A stretch of DNA of 64,000 nucleotides from Nannobrachium achirus (GCA_963921795.1 OY997642.1:56750591-56814590), one strand, 5' to 3'; shown: positions 46,201 through 57,500, counted from the stretch's first letter. A program made the numbers and translations. The notes: a model not told the origin generated them from the sequence alone.

Positions 46201-47167
46201 ATTTCCTTTTTTTTTATCAGGACAAACGATAATAACGACCCATCCCTAGAACACATATGGATCAGTGCATCTCTCTCTCTCTAACACTGACACACAGTAC
46301 CACACACACACACACACACCAGCACACACACACACACACACACTCCATTACCTTCTGTTCTTGAAACAACTCGTGTTTCTTCCTTCTCTTTTCTTTCAGT
46401 TGTTCTTTTTCTCTGTCAACACAAACAATGACATGTTTTTGTTTCATTCCTTGGCATCAAAAACATCACATACTGTAACATAACAATGTTCTGTTACTAT
46501 GCTGCAAAACACGTTATATTACTAAGCTATATATTATGTTTATTGCATTGTGTCACCTGTTGCAGCATGCAGGGTGTCATCATTTATATAATATACTGTA
46601 TGTTATTGTAGGTAATATTGTATATTGTAACATAGTGACCTGTTTGTTGGAGGCTTCCAGAGCTTGTTTCATATATATTAATGTATATTAAAGTGTAAAT
46701 AACAAACAGTGACCTGTTAACAGCTTCCAGGGCTTGTCTCATGTATATTAATGTGTAAATAACAAACATAGTAAACCTGTTAACAGCTTCCAGAGCTAGT
46801 CTCATGTATATTAATGGGCAACAGTCCGCCATTCCGAAACACCGCTATTCCGAAGCAGGGTTAGGGTTAGGGTTAGGGGTAGGGTTAGGGGTAGGGTTAG
46901 GGTTAGGGTAAGGGTTAGGGTTAGGGTGTAAATAGTAAACATAGTAAACCTGTTCACAGCTTCCAGAGCTTGTCTCATGCTCTGCAGAGCCTTGGTCTTG
47001 GAGTCCTCAAACGTCACCTCGTCTGGAGCTCCGTCATCATCATCATCTTCATCGCTGGAGTCAAACATCAACATGTTGACAGCATCTGCCTTGTTTTGTT
47101 CCATTTCTGCTCTTAAAGATCCAGAAACTACACTCGTCTTCTTCTTCCCATGCTGTTTGGACGCCAT
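40211..47167 (-). CDS. nol7: Nucleolar protein 7 (seven coding exons, one-base frame conflict)
   Basis: NOL7 is a small basic/acidic nucleolar protein involved in ribosome biogenesis (family knowledge). Exons on the - strand: 47167-46950, 46412-46352, 45521-45496, 45143-45023, 44556-44432, 41012-40935 and 40284-40211, about 233 residues. Key matches: an acidic stretch then GAPDEVTFEDSKTKA, EKEQLKEKRRKKHELFQEQK, KRELSKDK, SSSQQQSAMDFLHNRMYG, NELLSLGIKRG...AMEFINKDWG, and a basic C-terminus HKANAEKFKKRW, all collinear with human NOL7 as recalled. Every junction keeps phase except exon 2 to exon 3, where the only visible acceptor leaves one extra base. The neighbourhood with RANBP9 agrees with the human order on 6p. 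Confidence 0.88.
40560..40703. mobile_element. Short inverted-repeat element (GGCCCATTCC)
   Basis: GGCCCATTCCCACTGGGCCA-type left end; ATCTGTTAGGAATGGGCC right end. Inner AGATAAAAA repeats. Confidence 0.6.
40935..41012 (-). CDS. nol7: nol7 exon 6
   Basis: Encodes NELLSLGIKRGESNVTAMEF then INKDWG, matching human NKFLSLANKR...VQFLNNAWG. Acceptor attacag, donor G|gtgaga. Confidence 0.88.
41108..41352. mobile_element. Element of the CGGGCAGAAACCT family in nol7
   Basis: ATCGTCTCAGTCGGCTGG AAACCTCTTAT and ATAAGAGGTTTCTGCCCGAC are the inverted ends. The hairpin at 41184-41235 has a very short loop. Confidence 0.75.
41592..42118. mobile_element. Tc1-like deletion derivative in nol7 intron 5
   Basis: TA-flanked. 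Ends CAGTCGTGGCTAAAAGTATT / ACTTTAGCCAAGACTG with the inner GCACCCTTGCA / TGCAAGGGTGC. No transposase remains. The insertion site matches a related uninterrupted repeat at 39640-39670. Confidence 0.85.
42375..43442. mobile_element. hAT element of 1068 bases with perfect target duplication
   Basis: TAGGGGTGTGAAAGAATATT ... TTGACAGGCCTA flanked by GTGTACAG on both sides. Inner repeats of TTCGAATATTCG mark both ends. A degenerate hairpin lies at 42583-42650. Confidence 0.93.
43453..43722. mobile_element. Inverted-repeat element with GGTTC motifs
   Basis: GGGCGCTTTTCGACCGGCAA and TTTTGGTGGAAAAGAGCCC ends. The interior is full of GGTTC/GAACC. Confidence 0.6.
43879..44365. mobile_element. Element rich in ACTAAAACTA, with hairpin
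   Basis: CAGCGTTGATTTCGACTAAA ... AAAACAACACTG ends. Related, more decayed copies are at 11290-11440 and 26310-26610. The hairpin at 44100-44168 has the extended stem GTGCTGAAAATAG / CTATTTTCAGCAC. Confidence 0.65.
44432..44556 (-). CDS. nol7: nol7 exon 5
   Basis: Encodes VKGSYTVTAMTKAPPLSSSQ then QQSAMDFLHNRMYGSKSSRTT, matching human AAQAFIHNSLYGPGTNRTT. Acceptor ccctccag, donor T|gtaaga. Confidence 0.88.
45023..45143 (-). CDS. nol7: nol7 exon 4, acidic
   Basis: Encodes AEDVERGEEGGSSEDDEDEG then DMAEEEDEDTK and QKYSRT. Acceptor cacccag, donor AC|gtacgt. The length of 121 bases keeps phase with exon 5. Confidence 0.8.
45496..45521 (-). CDS. nol7: nol7 exon 3, microexon with phase conflict
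   Basis: 26 bases encoding KRELSKDK between catatag and gtaaat. A pyrimidine-rich run lies upstream, so the acceptor looks real. Reading from phase 0 meets TAA, while the frame set by exon 4 needs one base fewer. This is an indel, an assembly error or an unseen splice form. Confidence 0.7.
45831..46248. mobile_element. hAT element in nol7 intron 2
   Basis: TAGGAATGGGACAATAAC ... CGACCCATCCCTA. The flanks GAACACGT / GAACACAT match at 7 of 8. The hairpin is at 45955-46018. Confidence 0.8.
46352..46412 (-). CDS. nol7: nol7 exon 2
   Basis: 61 bases encoding R-EKEQLKEKRRKKHELFQEQK, matching human LLKEKRKRREELF. Acceptor ttgacag, donor AAG|gtaatg, phase 0 end. Confidence 0.85.
46637..46816. repeat. 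Tandem copies of the nol7 exon 1 3' end with splice donor
   Basis: Three intronic copies of CAGCTTCCAGAGCTTGTCTC with adjoining GTAAAC/CTGTTAACAG precede the real exon end at 46950. Unit length is about 75 bases. On the - strand most copies read QALEAVNR followed by GT. Confidence 0.85.
46817..46926. repeat. Telomere-like (TTAGGG)n insertion
   Basis: About 45 bases of GGCAACAGTCCGCCATTCC-type sequence followed by about 65 bases of TTAGGG/TAGGGG repeats. It interrupts ATTAATG|TGTAAATA, which is intact in neighbouring copies. Confidence 0.88.
46950..47167 (-). CDS. nol7: nol7 exon 1 (start codon, acidic region)
   Basis: Starts at ATG 47167 and encodes MASKQHGKKKTSVVSGSLRA through QALEAVN plus two bases, ending CAG|gtttac. 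It contains an Asp/Glu run (SSDEDDDDDGAPDE). Its 3' end is tandemly copied in the intron (46637-46816). Confidence 0.9.
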
Positions 47168-47229
47168 GTTGGATTGAATGGTCTGATTGCGTCATCAATC
47201 CGCGCCGTGCGTGACGTCATTCCGCTTGT

Positions 47230-47588
47230 TGTCTATTCTGCATCTAGCTTAAGGCAATACCCATTTATTTTTATTTTTTTACATTTTTAACTCAAATATT
47301 TGCTTCTGTTCTGGGGGTCCCTGGAACAAAATATTTTGAGATATCATTTTGGGGGTCCTTGACATGACAAAGTTTGAGGACCATAACATCTCAATTAACA
47401 GAAGAAAAAAAACGTAGACCTATTGCTATATCAGTGGTTCTCAAACTTTGTACCCCAAAATGATATTTATTTGGCTGCAGGCCCCCATCTCAAAATATTT
47501 TGTTCTAGGGACCCCCCGAAGCAAAGATTTGGGTTAACAATGTTCACTCTGAATTTGGGTCTTGCCTCAAGCTAGATGCAGAATAGAT
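47230..47588. repeat. Large palindrome between nol7 and epdr1
   Basis: TATTCTGCATCTAGCTTAAG pairs with CTCAAGCTAGATGCAGAATA. The arms of about 160 bases both contain the CAAAATATTTTG and GGGGGTCC repeat in opposite orientation. Confidence 0.75.
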
Positions 47589-48349
47589 TCACGCCGTCCT
47601 TCCATGGCGTCTTATTGCCTGCCCAGTGCCCTCTGGTGGTGGAGATGTGAAACACACGCACCTGTGCACAGATAACGGAACACTATAATAATAGGCCTAT
47701 TATTTGGATTGGATATATGACATTAAAATAAATATTCGTATTAGGATATAGAAAATCCATATAAATATTTATTGAATGCAAGAGTGAGATACAGTACCAA
47801 CACACCAGCATTTAAATGGTTTATCTTTAAACGTGTGTAGCCTATCTCTTTCATTTATTTTCAACATATTTTTCCTTGTCTTTTGTAAAACGTTTAAACC
47901 TTGTTTCGGAAACCAGGTTTATTTATTATCATGTATTAAAATGAAATATTTAATTCGAATGCAGGCAACAATGAACTAATCAAGTAAGTGGAAATTTAAC
48001 TAAAGTGGAATTATGATTAGAACACCAAATATTTGCCATTTAAGATTGTATAGTCCGAATTGGAGGGGGAAGACCATAGAGTTATAATATAGGGGAAAGC
48101 CCATAGGGCCATATATATAATTGGGAACTTTGGGAAGCCTACCATCTGATTATTATGGAAGGATATTTATCATTGGACATCAGGCCAGTGACGCGACATG
48201 CGCGCGTTGCGCATTTTTACGCAAATTACGCAGCTTCTCTTTCCAAACAAAAGGGCCGTCAGTTCACTGTCTGGAACCCTGGGAACCAGGCAGCAGCGAT
48301 ACGCTACATTTATTTCATTTTCCAGCACGCGAATACATTATTACACATC
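47589..48349. other. Upstream region of epdr1
   Basis: AT-rich and without a gene. It should hold the epdr1 promoter, but I see no clear core-promoter element. Confidence 0.4.
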
Positions 48350-48585
48350 ATGCAGCTCCGGGTCGTGTCGTCGTTGCTGTGTCTGTTCTCCGCGGCGTGC
48401 GTGCTGCCCTCCCCCGGCTCCTCCGGGCCGGCAGGGCCGTGCGCGGCCCCCCTGCAGTGGGAGGGACGCTCGGTCCAGTACGACCACGGCACCGGGAGGA
48501 ACACCCGCTCAGACCTCAGCTACGACGCCCAGAACCAGAGGCTGAGAGTGCTGCAGCAGCACAAGAAGCACACACCCTGCCAGAG
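48350..48585 (+). CDS. epdr1: epdr1 exon 1 (signal peptide)
   Basis: Encodes MQLRVVSSLLCLFSAACVLP through HKKHTPCQ plus two bases, donor AG|gtaaac. GC-rich compared with its surroundings. Confidence 0.92.
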
Positions 48586-51500
48586 GTAAACACATTCATA
48601 ATAACTCTGCACTAATAATAATAACACAAGAAGAACAGCCACTGTGAGCCACACACCATGTCAGAGGTAAAGAATGATGATGATGATAATCTATCTATAA
48701 ATGCGACAAATCTCTGTCTGTTTGTTTGTTTGTTTGTAATCCGCGTATCTCGAGAACCGTTCGTCCCACCGGCTTCAGATTCGGCACGCGCGTTCCCCGC
48801 CGCCGCGCGGAGTGCAGTGCCAGGCCTCGACCCGACCCGACTCGCGGTTTTCCGAAACCGGCGCGAAACGTTCGGAATCTCCTTATGCGGAGCTGATTGT
48901 TGACATCAGGCTGTTCCGGAGGAAATCGGCGCAAGCGCTGAGTCATTGTGACATCACTTCATAAAAGGCTCTGACATCACGTACGCCACATGAGTCAACA
49001 CAAAATCTCTGTGAATGTGTATGTATGTATGTAATCCGCGTATCTCGAGAACCCTTCTTCCCACCGGCACGCGCGTTCTCCAGATATGGGCATAAAGTCT
49101 GACATCAGAGTTTTCCGCAACCGGTACTGTGTGTGCAGAGATCTTCATATATGGGCATAAGTGGACAAAGACAAACAGATGGTCAAAACGGGTCCTATGA
49201 CAACAGGTATATTGGGGTTTGCATTAAAGGGTGGGGCATTCATGGGGTTTGCATTAAAGGGTGGGGCATTCATTCCCTATTTCAAATTCGGCACGTGCGT
49301 TCCCCACCGCAGCAGGTAGTGCAGTGCTCGGCCTCAACCCGACCCGACCCACGATTGTTTGAAAAAGCGACAGAAATCTCATATATGGGCATAAAATGGA
49401 CGCAGATAAACAGATATCTCCATATATGGCATATATGGGCATACAATGGATGCAGAATCACAAAGATCTCCATATACGGGCATAAAAGGGACACAGACAG
49501 ACAGATACAGAGATCTCCATATATGGGCATAAAATGGATGCAGATAGACAGATATCTCCATATATGGGCATATATGGGCATAAAATGGACCCAGAACTAT
49601 AACTGCAGTGATCTCCATATATGGACATAAAATGGACACCGACAGACAGATACAGATATCTCCATATATGGGCAAAAATGGACACAGGCAGACAAATGGT
49701 CAAAACGGGTCCTATGAAAACAGGTATAATGGGGTTTGCATTAAAGGGCGGGGCATTCATTCCCTATTTACATTGTTCCGAGTTGGCCAGGTCGCCGACT
49801 AGACGCTGGGCCGCCCGAAGGGCGGCCCAGCTTCTAGTAATTATAATTAGATGACACTAATAATAGTCTAATAATATTATTATTATTATTATTACTAAAC
49901 ACACCCTGCCAATAGGCAAACACATATTAATAGGCTAATTATAACAATAGGCCTAATAATAACAACGATGATAATAGTCTAACAACAACAATACATTACT
50001 TTAAAGCTGCTGTAAGTTATGTATTTATTTATTTTGGCATTAAAATTAGTGCTAAAGCTCTATTCTGATAGCAATCCTTGATTGATTTATTGTTTGAATA
50101 CTTTATTTGAAGTTTCCATAGGAAAAGCACAGTAGCCTACAGTACTATAGAGATACTAGATCTACTAATAGGATTTAAACCCAAGAAAGCACAATGGCTT
50201 GTTTACATTGTTGGGGTACTCAATTCATAGAGATTACTAGCCTATATAAAGTGTTTTTTCAGGGGTCTCTCCAGATACAGGATAGACAAAGTGGAACTGG
50301 AAATGATGATAACATCATTTATAATGAGCAGACAACATTAGAACCAGAACACAAGCTTATAAATGATCTTTGAGGGGGTTCTCTCTCCTCATTGGTTGAC
50401 ATTTGTAACCCACCTTGTACTAAAAAGCTGGTATTCACCTGGTAGACAGAGAGACGACTCTGTTACTGAACACACTATAGCAGTGGGTCTGGACCCATTT
50501 GTGGGGCACAGACCATTTTTTATGGGTCAAGAGTGAATGAATACCTCTTTATTATTTGTTTCCTACATTTTGTTCTTAATTATCATTTCATTTTTCATGG
50601 TATTTTGAAGAAATTCCATAAATTAGGAAAAAAACATGTTTAAGAAGGAGTGAAAATAGCAGGTCTACAAGCTCAGCACGAAGGGGCACGTTATGAGCGT
50701 GTCGGTCTGCTGTTTTCACTAGGTTTTTTTCATCAATTTCTTTTTTGGCGCTTGAGCTAAAAGGTTTTCGAACCACTGCTCTAATAGAGCTTTATGTTGA
50801 AAGAAAGAAATCAAGTAATCTGAGAGTTGCAGCTAGTGTTGTTCCATCTGTGTTTAAATGAACATTCGATATGTTCTAAATGCTGGGTCTTATTGCCCCC
50901 ACTGGCTGATTCTACAAATGTCTTCTAAATCCTAACAGTTTTTTGAAAAACATATGTTTCTATATCGGTGGTGCGCAAACATTTTCATGTCAAGGACCCC
51001 CAGAATTAGGTCCCATCCTAATTTACAGTACACTTTAAGACAGAATAAGACATAATAAAGCCATAATAAGAAATAATGTGTTGGTAATTAGAACTAATAT
51101 GTTTTATTAGACAGAAACAAAGACAGAATAGCAGAAAGACCGAAATACATTATCTGGTGCCGGGACCTGCTGACCGGCAGTTCGACCAGTTGTGCCTCAT
51201 CGCCCGCGCTAGGACCGGCATCACTGGTAACTGCCGCGGCAGCCACCACCGCACGGACCAGCAGTTTACCGCGACGGGACCTGCCGGTCCGTGCGGCGGC
51301 CGCCGGTCCTACTGCCGGGACTGCTGGTCGAACTGCCAGTCCTATCGCCGGCGATGCAGTGCGACTGCCGTTCGAACTGCCAGTCGTGCGGCGGTACCTG
51401 CCACGGCAGTTCCACGGCAGGTGCCGGTGCCAGAGGAATGTATCCGCTCTTTCTGCTATTCTGTCTTTGTTTCTGTCTAATAAAACATATTAGTTCTAAT

Positions 51501-54500
51501 TACCAACACATTATTTCTTATTATGGCTTTATTATGTCTTATTCTGTCTTAAAGTGTACTGTAAAATAGGACGGGATCCAGAATTATATGTATTTGACCA
51601 CGGACACCCATCTCAAAATATTTTGTTCCAGAGACCCAGAGAAAGAAAGATTTAATATACAAATGTTCTCTTTAAAATATATATCTATATATCTTTCATA
51701 AATAGCAGATCTCACAAGCTCATAGCGCTATGAGCTTGTATATCTGCTAATTTTGAATAGCTAAAGTATAAAATAATGGTTAAAGTAGTTACAAGTGACA
51801 CAGATGCTTTCTAAAGGTTTAAATGGGTTTAAAAGTTGCTGCCAACAACATTAGCATTTGTTGTTCAGTAGTCATGAGTCCATTACCAAAGGTTAATCCA
51901 CTGTGACGGCTTGCTCTGAGCACATGATGGCTCTACTCTACTAGACACAGTATGATGACTTCATCCCTTTGTAATCGATCATTTCTGTCCCGGATAACCT
52001 GCTCACCTTAAATAAAATATAAACTCATTTGTGAGTATGAGATGTCATAACATGTATGTGTGACGGAGAGAGTCGCAGCCCCAGCCTTGAAGCCTCAAAA
52101 GTCTAGTATCTCCCCCAGATCAAAGAGATGTCTCTTTGGTCTAGTGGTTAAGATATTGGACTTTCGCGTGGGAGACCCGGGTACGAAGCCGGGTGGGGAG
52201 GTCCGGATCACCTCCGTTACATATGTATCATGATTGTTGTTTTCAGGCAGAAACCACTTATCTTAATATTTTTGTACTACAGAGGGTCACACAAAAGCGT
52301 TTCAAGTAGCAGATCCACAAGCTCAAAATGTGGGCACGAAAGCATGCATTTTGAGCTTGTAGATCTGTTCCTTTTGAGTTTGAATCCTGAAAAGTAACAG
52401 TTTTGTACACATGAGGTTTCCACCCTACACAGAGACGATATGTGCCAATATCACACGTTATTGTCACATCAAAGGTTTAAGGTAAAAAAGGGAAAACAAT
52501 CCAAGTTATAAACATAGTAAGCATAAACAGTGGCAGAGGTTACACATGAGTTGCAGCAACAAGGTGAAGTTAAAATTAGTGTTGATAAGTGAGTCAGCAT
52601 AATCGTGGCTCATGACTCTGATCAGTTTACATTGCAGATCATGAGACTGTCATAGCTACAAGTGATTGGCTGAATTCATAAGAATAATTAATTCATAATA
52701 ATGTGGTGGGTAATTTGGAACACAGTCAAATTCTCACAGAACATTCAAAAAAAGTAAAGTCTTAACATTCATCTCCATGGGGAAAAAAAAATAAATGGTC
52801 AATCTTTATAGTGGCACTAGTAAACCACGTCCACTTGCTATGCCCTGGCTTATAGGGCTCAAGTGGAACCCCCTCACTTTGACTGGTCCCACTTTGACTG
52901 GTCTAAACATCCATCCATCCCATCTCAACTCTTGTCTTCTGGTTGCAGGTCCTTCGAGTACATCTACCTGTACCAGACTGGGGTGATGTTCCAGATCGAC
53001 CAGAAGACCAAGGAGTGTTCTAAGCTGGCCCTGACGGAGGCCTGGGACCCCTTCGACATCCCAGACAACTCCACCTTCGAGGACCAGTACTTCATCGGCG
53101 GACCCGGGGACATGATCCAGGTGCAGGAGTGGTCTGACAGGAAACCAGCTCGTAAACGTAAGTGTCATCACGATCCATGGTCCAATCTTGACCACTGTAA
53201 CTCCCTCCTTGTTGGCTTCCCAGCATCCTCGCTTAAAGGACAATTCCAGACTAAACTAGAAAGATGATATCATCTGTGGGACAGAAGTACTGCTTGTGTG
53301 GGACAATGTGGGATTATGCCTTAATGTCATATTCGACTATAGGCCTAATACTGCATATTGATATTTCTCATGTTATTTTAACAGGCCTAAAAACATATCT
53401 TTATTCCATTTCGCTTTTGTTTAGATCAACGATGCTGCAGCGGTTCCTTCTGAACATTAGCCTAGTTCCAGACCCTGAATCGCTAGCCACACCCCTTTAA
53501 ATTTTTTGTTTTGGCGATTCAGGGGTCTAGAAGTGCTCTCATTGAAGAGTCCTCCCTCGGTTGAAAATCCGTACGGGGAATCAGCGTCGTGAATCAGTGT
53601 CTTGTGATCAGCGTGGGTGGGGGTTTCCCAGAACTCATGTGTGTTTCCAAGTACACCAGCGCCGCCGCCGTACCGTACCGTGCATCGCGTTGCGATAAAA
53701 TGCGGTAAATTGCGGTAAAATGCGATCGTATCGATCTCGCTATGAAACACCAGTAGCAGGCATGTTATGTTGTGTTTGATTACTAGTTCGTAGTGCTCCT
53801 ATTCTGACTGTTTCTTTGGTTAGCAAGTAGCACTAGCAAGCAACAGGCTAGCCACTAGCCAGCCACACATAACAACCATGATAACAGCACTATGTCATGT
53901 GTTGGTCGGTGAACCAATCGCTGAAGACTGCCTCTTTTTGGCAACGCCCATCCCTGCAATCGCCTTGGGGGAAAGCACTTTCAGACTGAATAATGAAGTG
54001 AAACGAAATGTCAATTCAGGCTGAGTGTCAGGCTATCTGAACATTGTCTCTCAACAAAATAAATGTGTCCATGTTCAATTAAAATAAAAGCATATCCTAC
54101 CCTATAATGTATTCACGTGCCGCTAGAGCAGTGCTATGTCCAGTGTGGTGGTCCAGTCTAGCTTGCTGTGAGCTCACATTAAGAGCTTCAGGAACAATCA
54201 GCACACCTATCAACACCTGCACATTGATTTATTACTGGAGCCTGCATGCCAGTCACAATGTGGGACAGTGTTTCAATGTGTGGGACGTCTGAAAAGTCAT
54301 GGTAATTTGGGATTGTCCCACACAAAGGGGGACATCTGGTCTCCCTATATTTGGCAAAACTGCCAATCAAAGTGACTGTACTGGCCAATCACAGCACGTC
54401 TTTTCCCGGGACTTGGCAAAACACAAAACAGCATGGATGTGTTTGTAATGACAACTAGTAACAGATTGATAAAAAAAAACAAGAAAATACAAAACTTTTG

Positions 54501-57500
54501 AGTGCAGCAAATAGTGTAAAAGCAATCGACTTATAGACGGGTTTCTTGTTTACAAACATTGAGACTAAATGCACAGGTGACTGTATCATGTAATCAGTCC
54601 GTCCAATCCCCAAACCTGTTGTTTTGGGGAGCGCTGGTTAAGCCTGGTTTCATTGGCTAATTTTGGTACCGAATCAAACGTGACGTGGACCAGAAACCCG
54701 TCTATGGGCTCCACTCTATGCTGTGAGGCCTGCTGGGTTCTGCTGGGGAAACTGGGCGACAGGGGCATTTCTGCCTAATAGACCCAGGGCTGTATTAACC
54801 ATTGGGCCGGTGGGGCCGTTGCCAGGGGCCCTTGGCTCTCAGGGGCCCTAAGGGGAACTGGCCCGCGTAGTCATTGACAATTTACAAAAATTAAATGTAA
54901 ATTTTAATCAAAAATCAAATGTGTGGGCCCCTCCTCTGTTGTCTACAGGTGCTTTATTGGTCCACAGATGATCATCATGGCTTAAAATCCAAGCTGGGTA
55001 GTGCGCGTCGGAAGGGAGGAGGGGTTCTGGTGGGGGGTAGGGGGGCCCTAAAAAATTATTGGCCAGGGGCCCTCGCGGGGGTTAATCCGTCCATGAATAG
55101 ACCCCATGGACAGTAATTTGGGATCAATATACTGTAAGTAGGAAAATGAGCCTAGATTTTATTTAGTCTGGAGTTGTCCTCTCTTAAAAGAGTCAACCGA
55201 CACCCTGCAAAACGCTCCACAGCACATCCCAGACTCTTCTCTCTCCTGGCTCACAAACTGTGGAACAAACTCTATTGCAGTCAGAAGTGCAGACTCATGA
55301 GTCACTCCCAATCTTCTGCCATAGTCTGAAGACTCATCTCTTCAGACTCCACCTCTTTTTTTCTTTCAGGAGGGGTAGTTCCAGACTCTATATAACACTC
55401 ATCAGTGCGCCCTGTATATGGTGGGTTTTCTGTCATTTACTCGAAATGCACTCCTCTTGGGTTATCGCGCCTCCTAGCGTGCGATACAGAGCTACACATA
55501 TGCTCCCGAATGACACAGTCGGAGGGTATGCCAGTCAAACGCCCCGCCCCACCCGTGGGCATAAGGCGCGAGACTGGCATGTGTACTTCCTCTTCCGTTC
55601 CTCTGCACGCATGAGATACGGACGTCTACACATGTTACTCTACGACAATTAATTAATTCTTCAAGTTACTCAGTATAAGACCAGTTCGAATTCAACTTTA
55701 GCCTTAGCGGTGAGTAGGACCATCACCCACGGGTTTCGTTCAACTTGGTCTGTTCTTCTCTGTTTTGTTCTTCGCTGTTTGCTGCTAACGATAACAAGCG
55801 GCTAGCCTAGGTTAGCTTAGCTTACCTTCGTCATGTCTAGCGAGGGTCTGTTTTCACCACCCCTCCCTCGACGCTGCGGGGATCCGGAGTGCAGCCGCTT
55901 TATCGCCGCTGAGGACCCGCATTCCATCTGCCTGGGCTGTCTGGAGCTACAACACGCTTGGCAAGGTTTCTACTTCCCAAACAGCTGCGTGTTCTGCGCG
56001 ACGATGGACGCGGCCGTTCTTCACCAGCGTCTGCTGGTGGTCATGAACATGGACGCTGCAAGGCCCAAACAAAGCCACGTCGCTCGGGGAGCTCAGATGG
56101 AACACGGCGCTCAGATCCCCGCCACGCCAGGACAAAGAAGCGGGCCTGTTTCCAGCACCGCAGCAAGGTTTGTCCAGGCGGCTCCTAGTGTTTGCGAACC
56201 TATCCGCAGTAGCTTCTCTCCGATGTACACTATTTCTACCACAGCGCACAGTGGTGGAACCGGCATGTTCGGCTCTACCCCGCGCTTCTCCTTCACGCCC
56301 GGTCCTGGTTTGACCAGCACCGGGCCTCTCCAGGCCTCCGCCGCCCTGCAGGCTAGCCTCCAGGGACCACTCCAGGCGGGGCCATTGTCTCCGGTCGCCG
56401 CCGAGGCGGCCACCAGTGGGACTCCTCACCCCACCAACCCGTTCCTGATGACTCCAGCGGTCACCGCCCCCCCCTCTTTCCCCCCTCTCTTAACGTCCCA
56501 ACAGAACGTGCCACGTAAAGTGCCTCGTGGCTCGGACGAGTTTGGCACCTCCGAGGAGGAGGAAGATGCCATGGAAGGAGAAGAGGAGGAAGATGAAGAG
56601 GAGGAGGAGGAGGACGGTTTGGTTCAAGAGGAGACAAGTGAGGACATTGTGATGCTAAGCCCCCGTCATGGCGGCACCCCTCGCACCTCACCCCAAGCCC
56701 CCCCCATCGCCCCTGCCAAGAAGGCAGCGGTGGATAAGGAGAAGGTGGGCGCCACAGCAGAATCCACCCCACAAGAACTGGACCTGCTGGCAGTGGTTGA
56801 GCTGGCGGTGGCCAAGATGGGCCTCACTATGCCAGTGGAGCCTCGCCCTGCGAGCTCAACGGAGATCAAGTTTGCGGGCAAGAGAGAGGTACAGACACCA
56901 GTCCCTCGCTCTCAGAAGCTACCCGCTACCCCGGGGCTCAAAGAAGCTCTCCATTCCACATGGAAAGAACACAGAGAGCCCGGGAAGATGGCTCTGTCAA
57001 CCTCACTGGCGGATGAGGACAAGTTTGGCGTGGGCGGCCTTCCCCCTGTGGATGTCGCCACTAATCAGTTCTTCTGTGCCCAGTTTAAACCCACGGAATG
57101 CCCCTTCACTCAGGAGCCTGTGCCCAAGTTCAAGAACAAGGACGAGAACAAGGTCTCCAACATGGTAAAAAATGTTTATAAAGCTGCAGGGCTCTCTGTG
57201 AAAAGTTTAAACGTGGTGGGGCTGATGAATGGAGCCATGGCAGAGATGCTGCTCCAAAACAAGGACCGCCTCCCTCCTGAAGCCTATGCTGAATGGGATG
57301 CCATGCTACAGCTGGCAATAGTGAGCAACGTCCATGCCATCCAATGGGCTGGCAGAGGGATGGACGTCGCTGTCAGCATGGAGAGGTTCAGGTGGCTGCA
57401 GAAAGTCCCCTTCCAAGGCGACGAACCAAAGGCCAGCGAGAGGCGAGAGGAGCTGAGGGGCCTGGACACAGCCCCCAACAGTCTCTTCGAGGGAGCGTTA

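Noticed and set aside
46811-47167. 118-codon frame taken as a complete small protein
   Set aside because: Only the first 72 codons are nol7 exon 1; the rest is read-through of the donor and of telomere repeats.
48121-48615. 164- and 115-codon frames around epdr1 exon 1
   Set aside because: Shadows of the real exon frame, which has the signal peptide, family motifs and matching splice phase.
51157-51480. 107-codon frame in the GC-rich core of the fold-back element
   Set aside because: Composed of repeated CGGCAGT/ACTGCC motifs and running into the arm; no domain.
52131-52200. Working tRNA-Glu gene
   Set aside because: The anticodon stem does not pair and the B box is changed, so it is kept only as a tRNA-like pseudogene or SINE head.
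55947-56429. Antisense frames of 100-160 codons over the DIRS Gag gene
   Set aside because: GC-rich antisense shadows of a well-supported frame.
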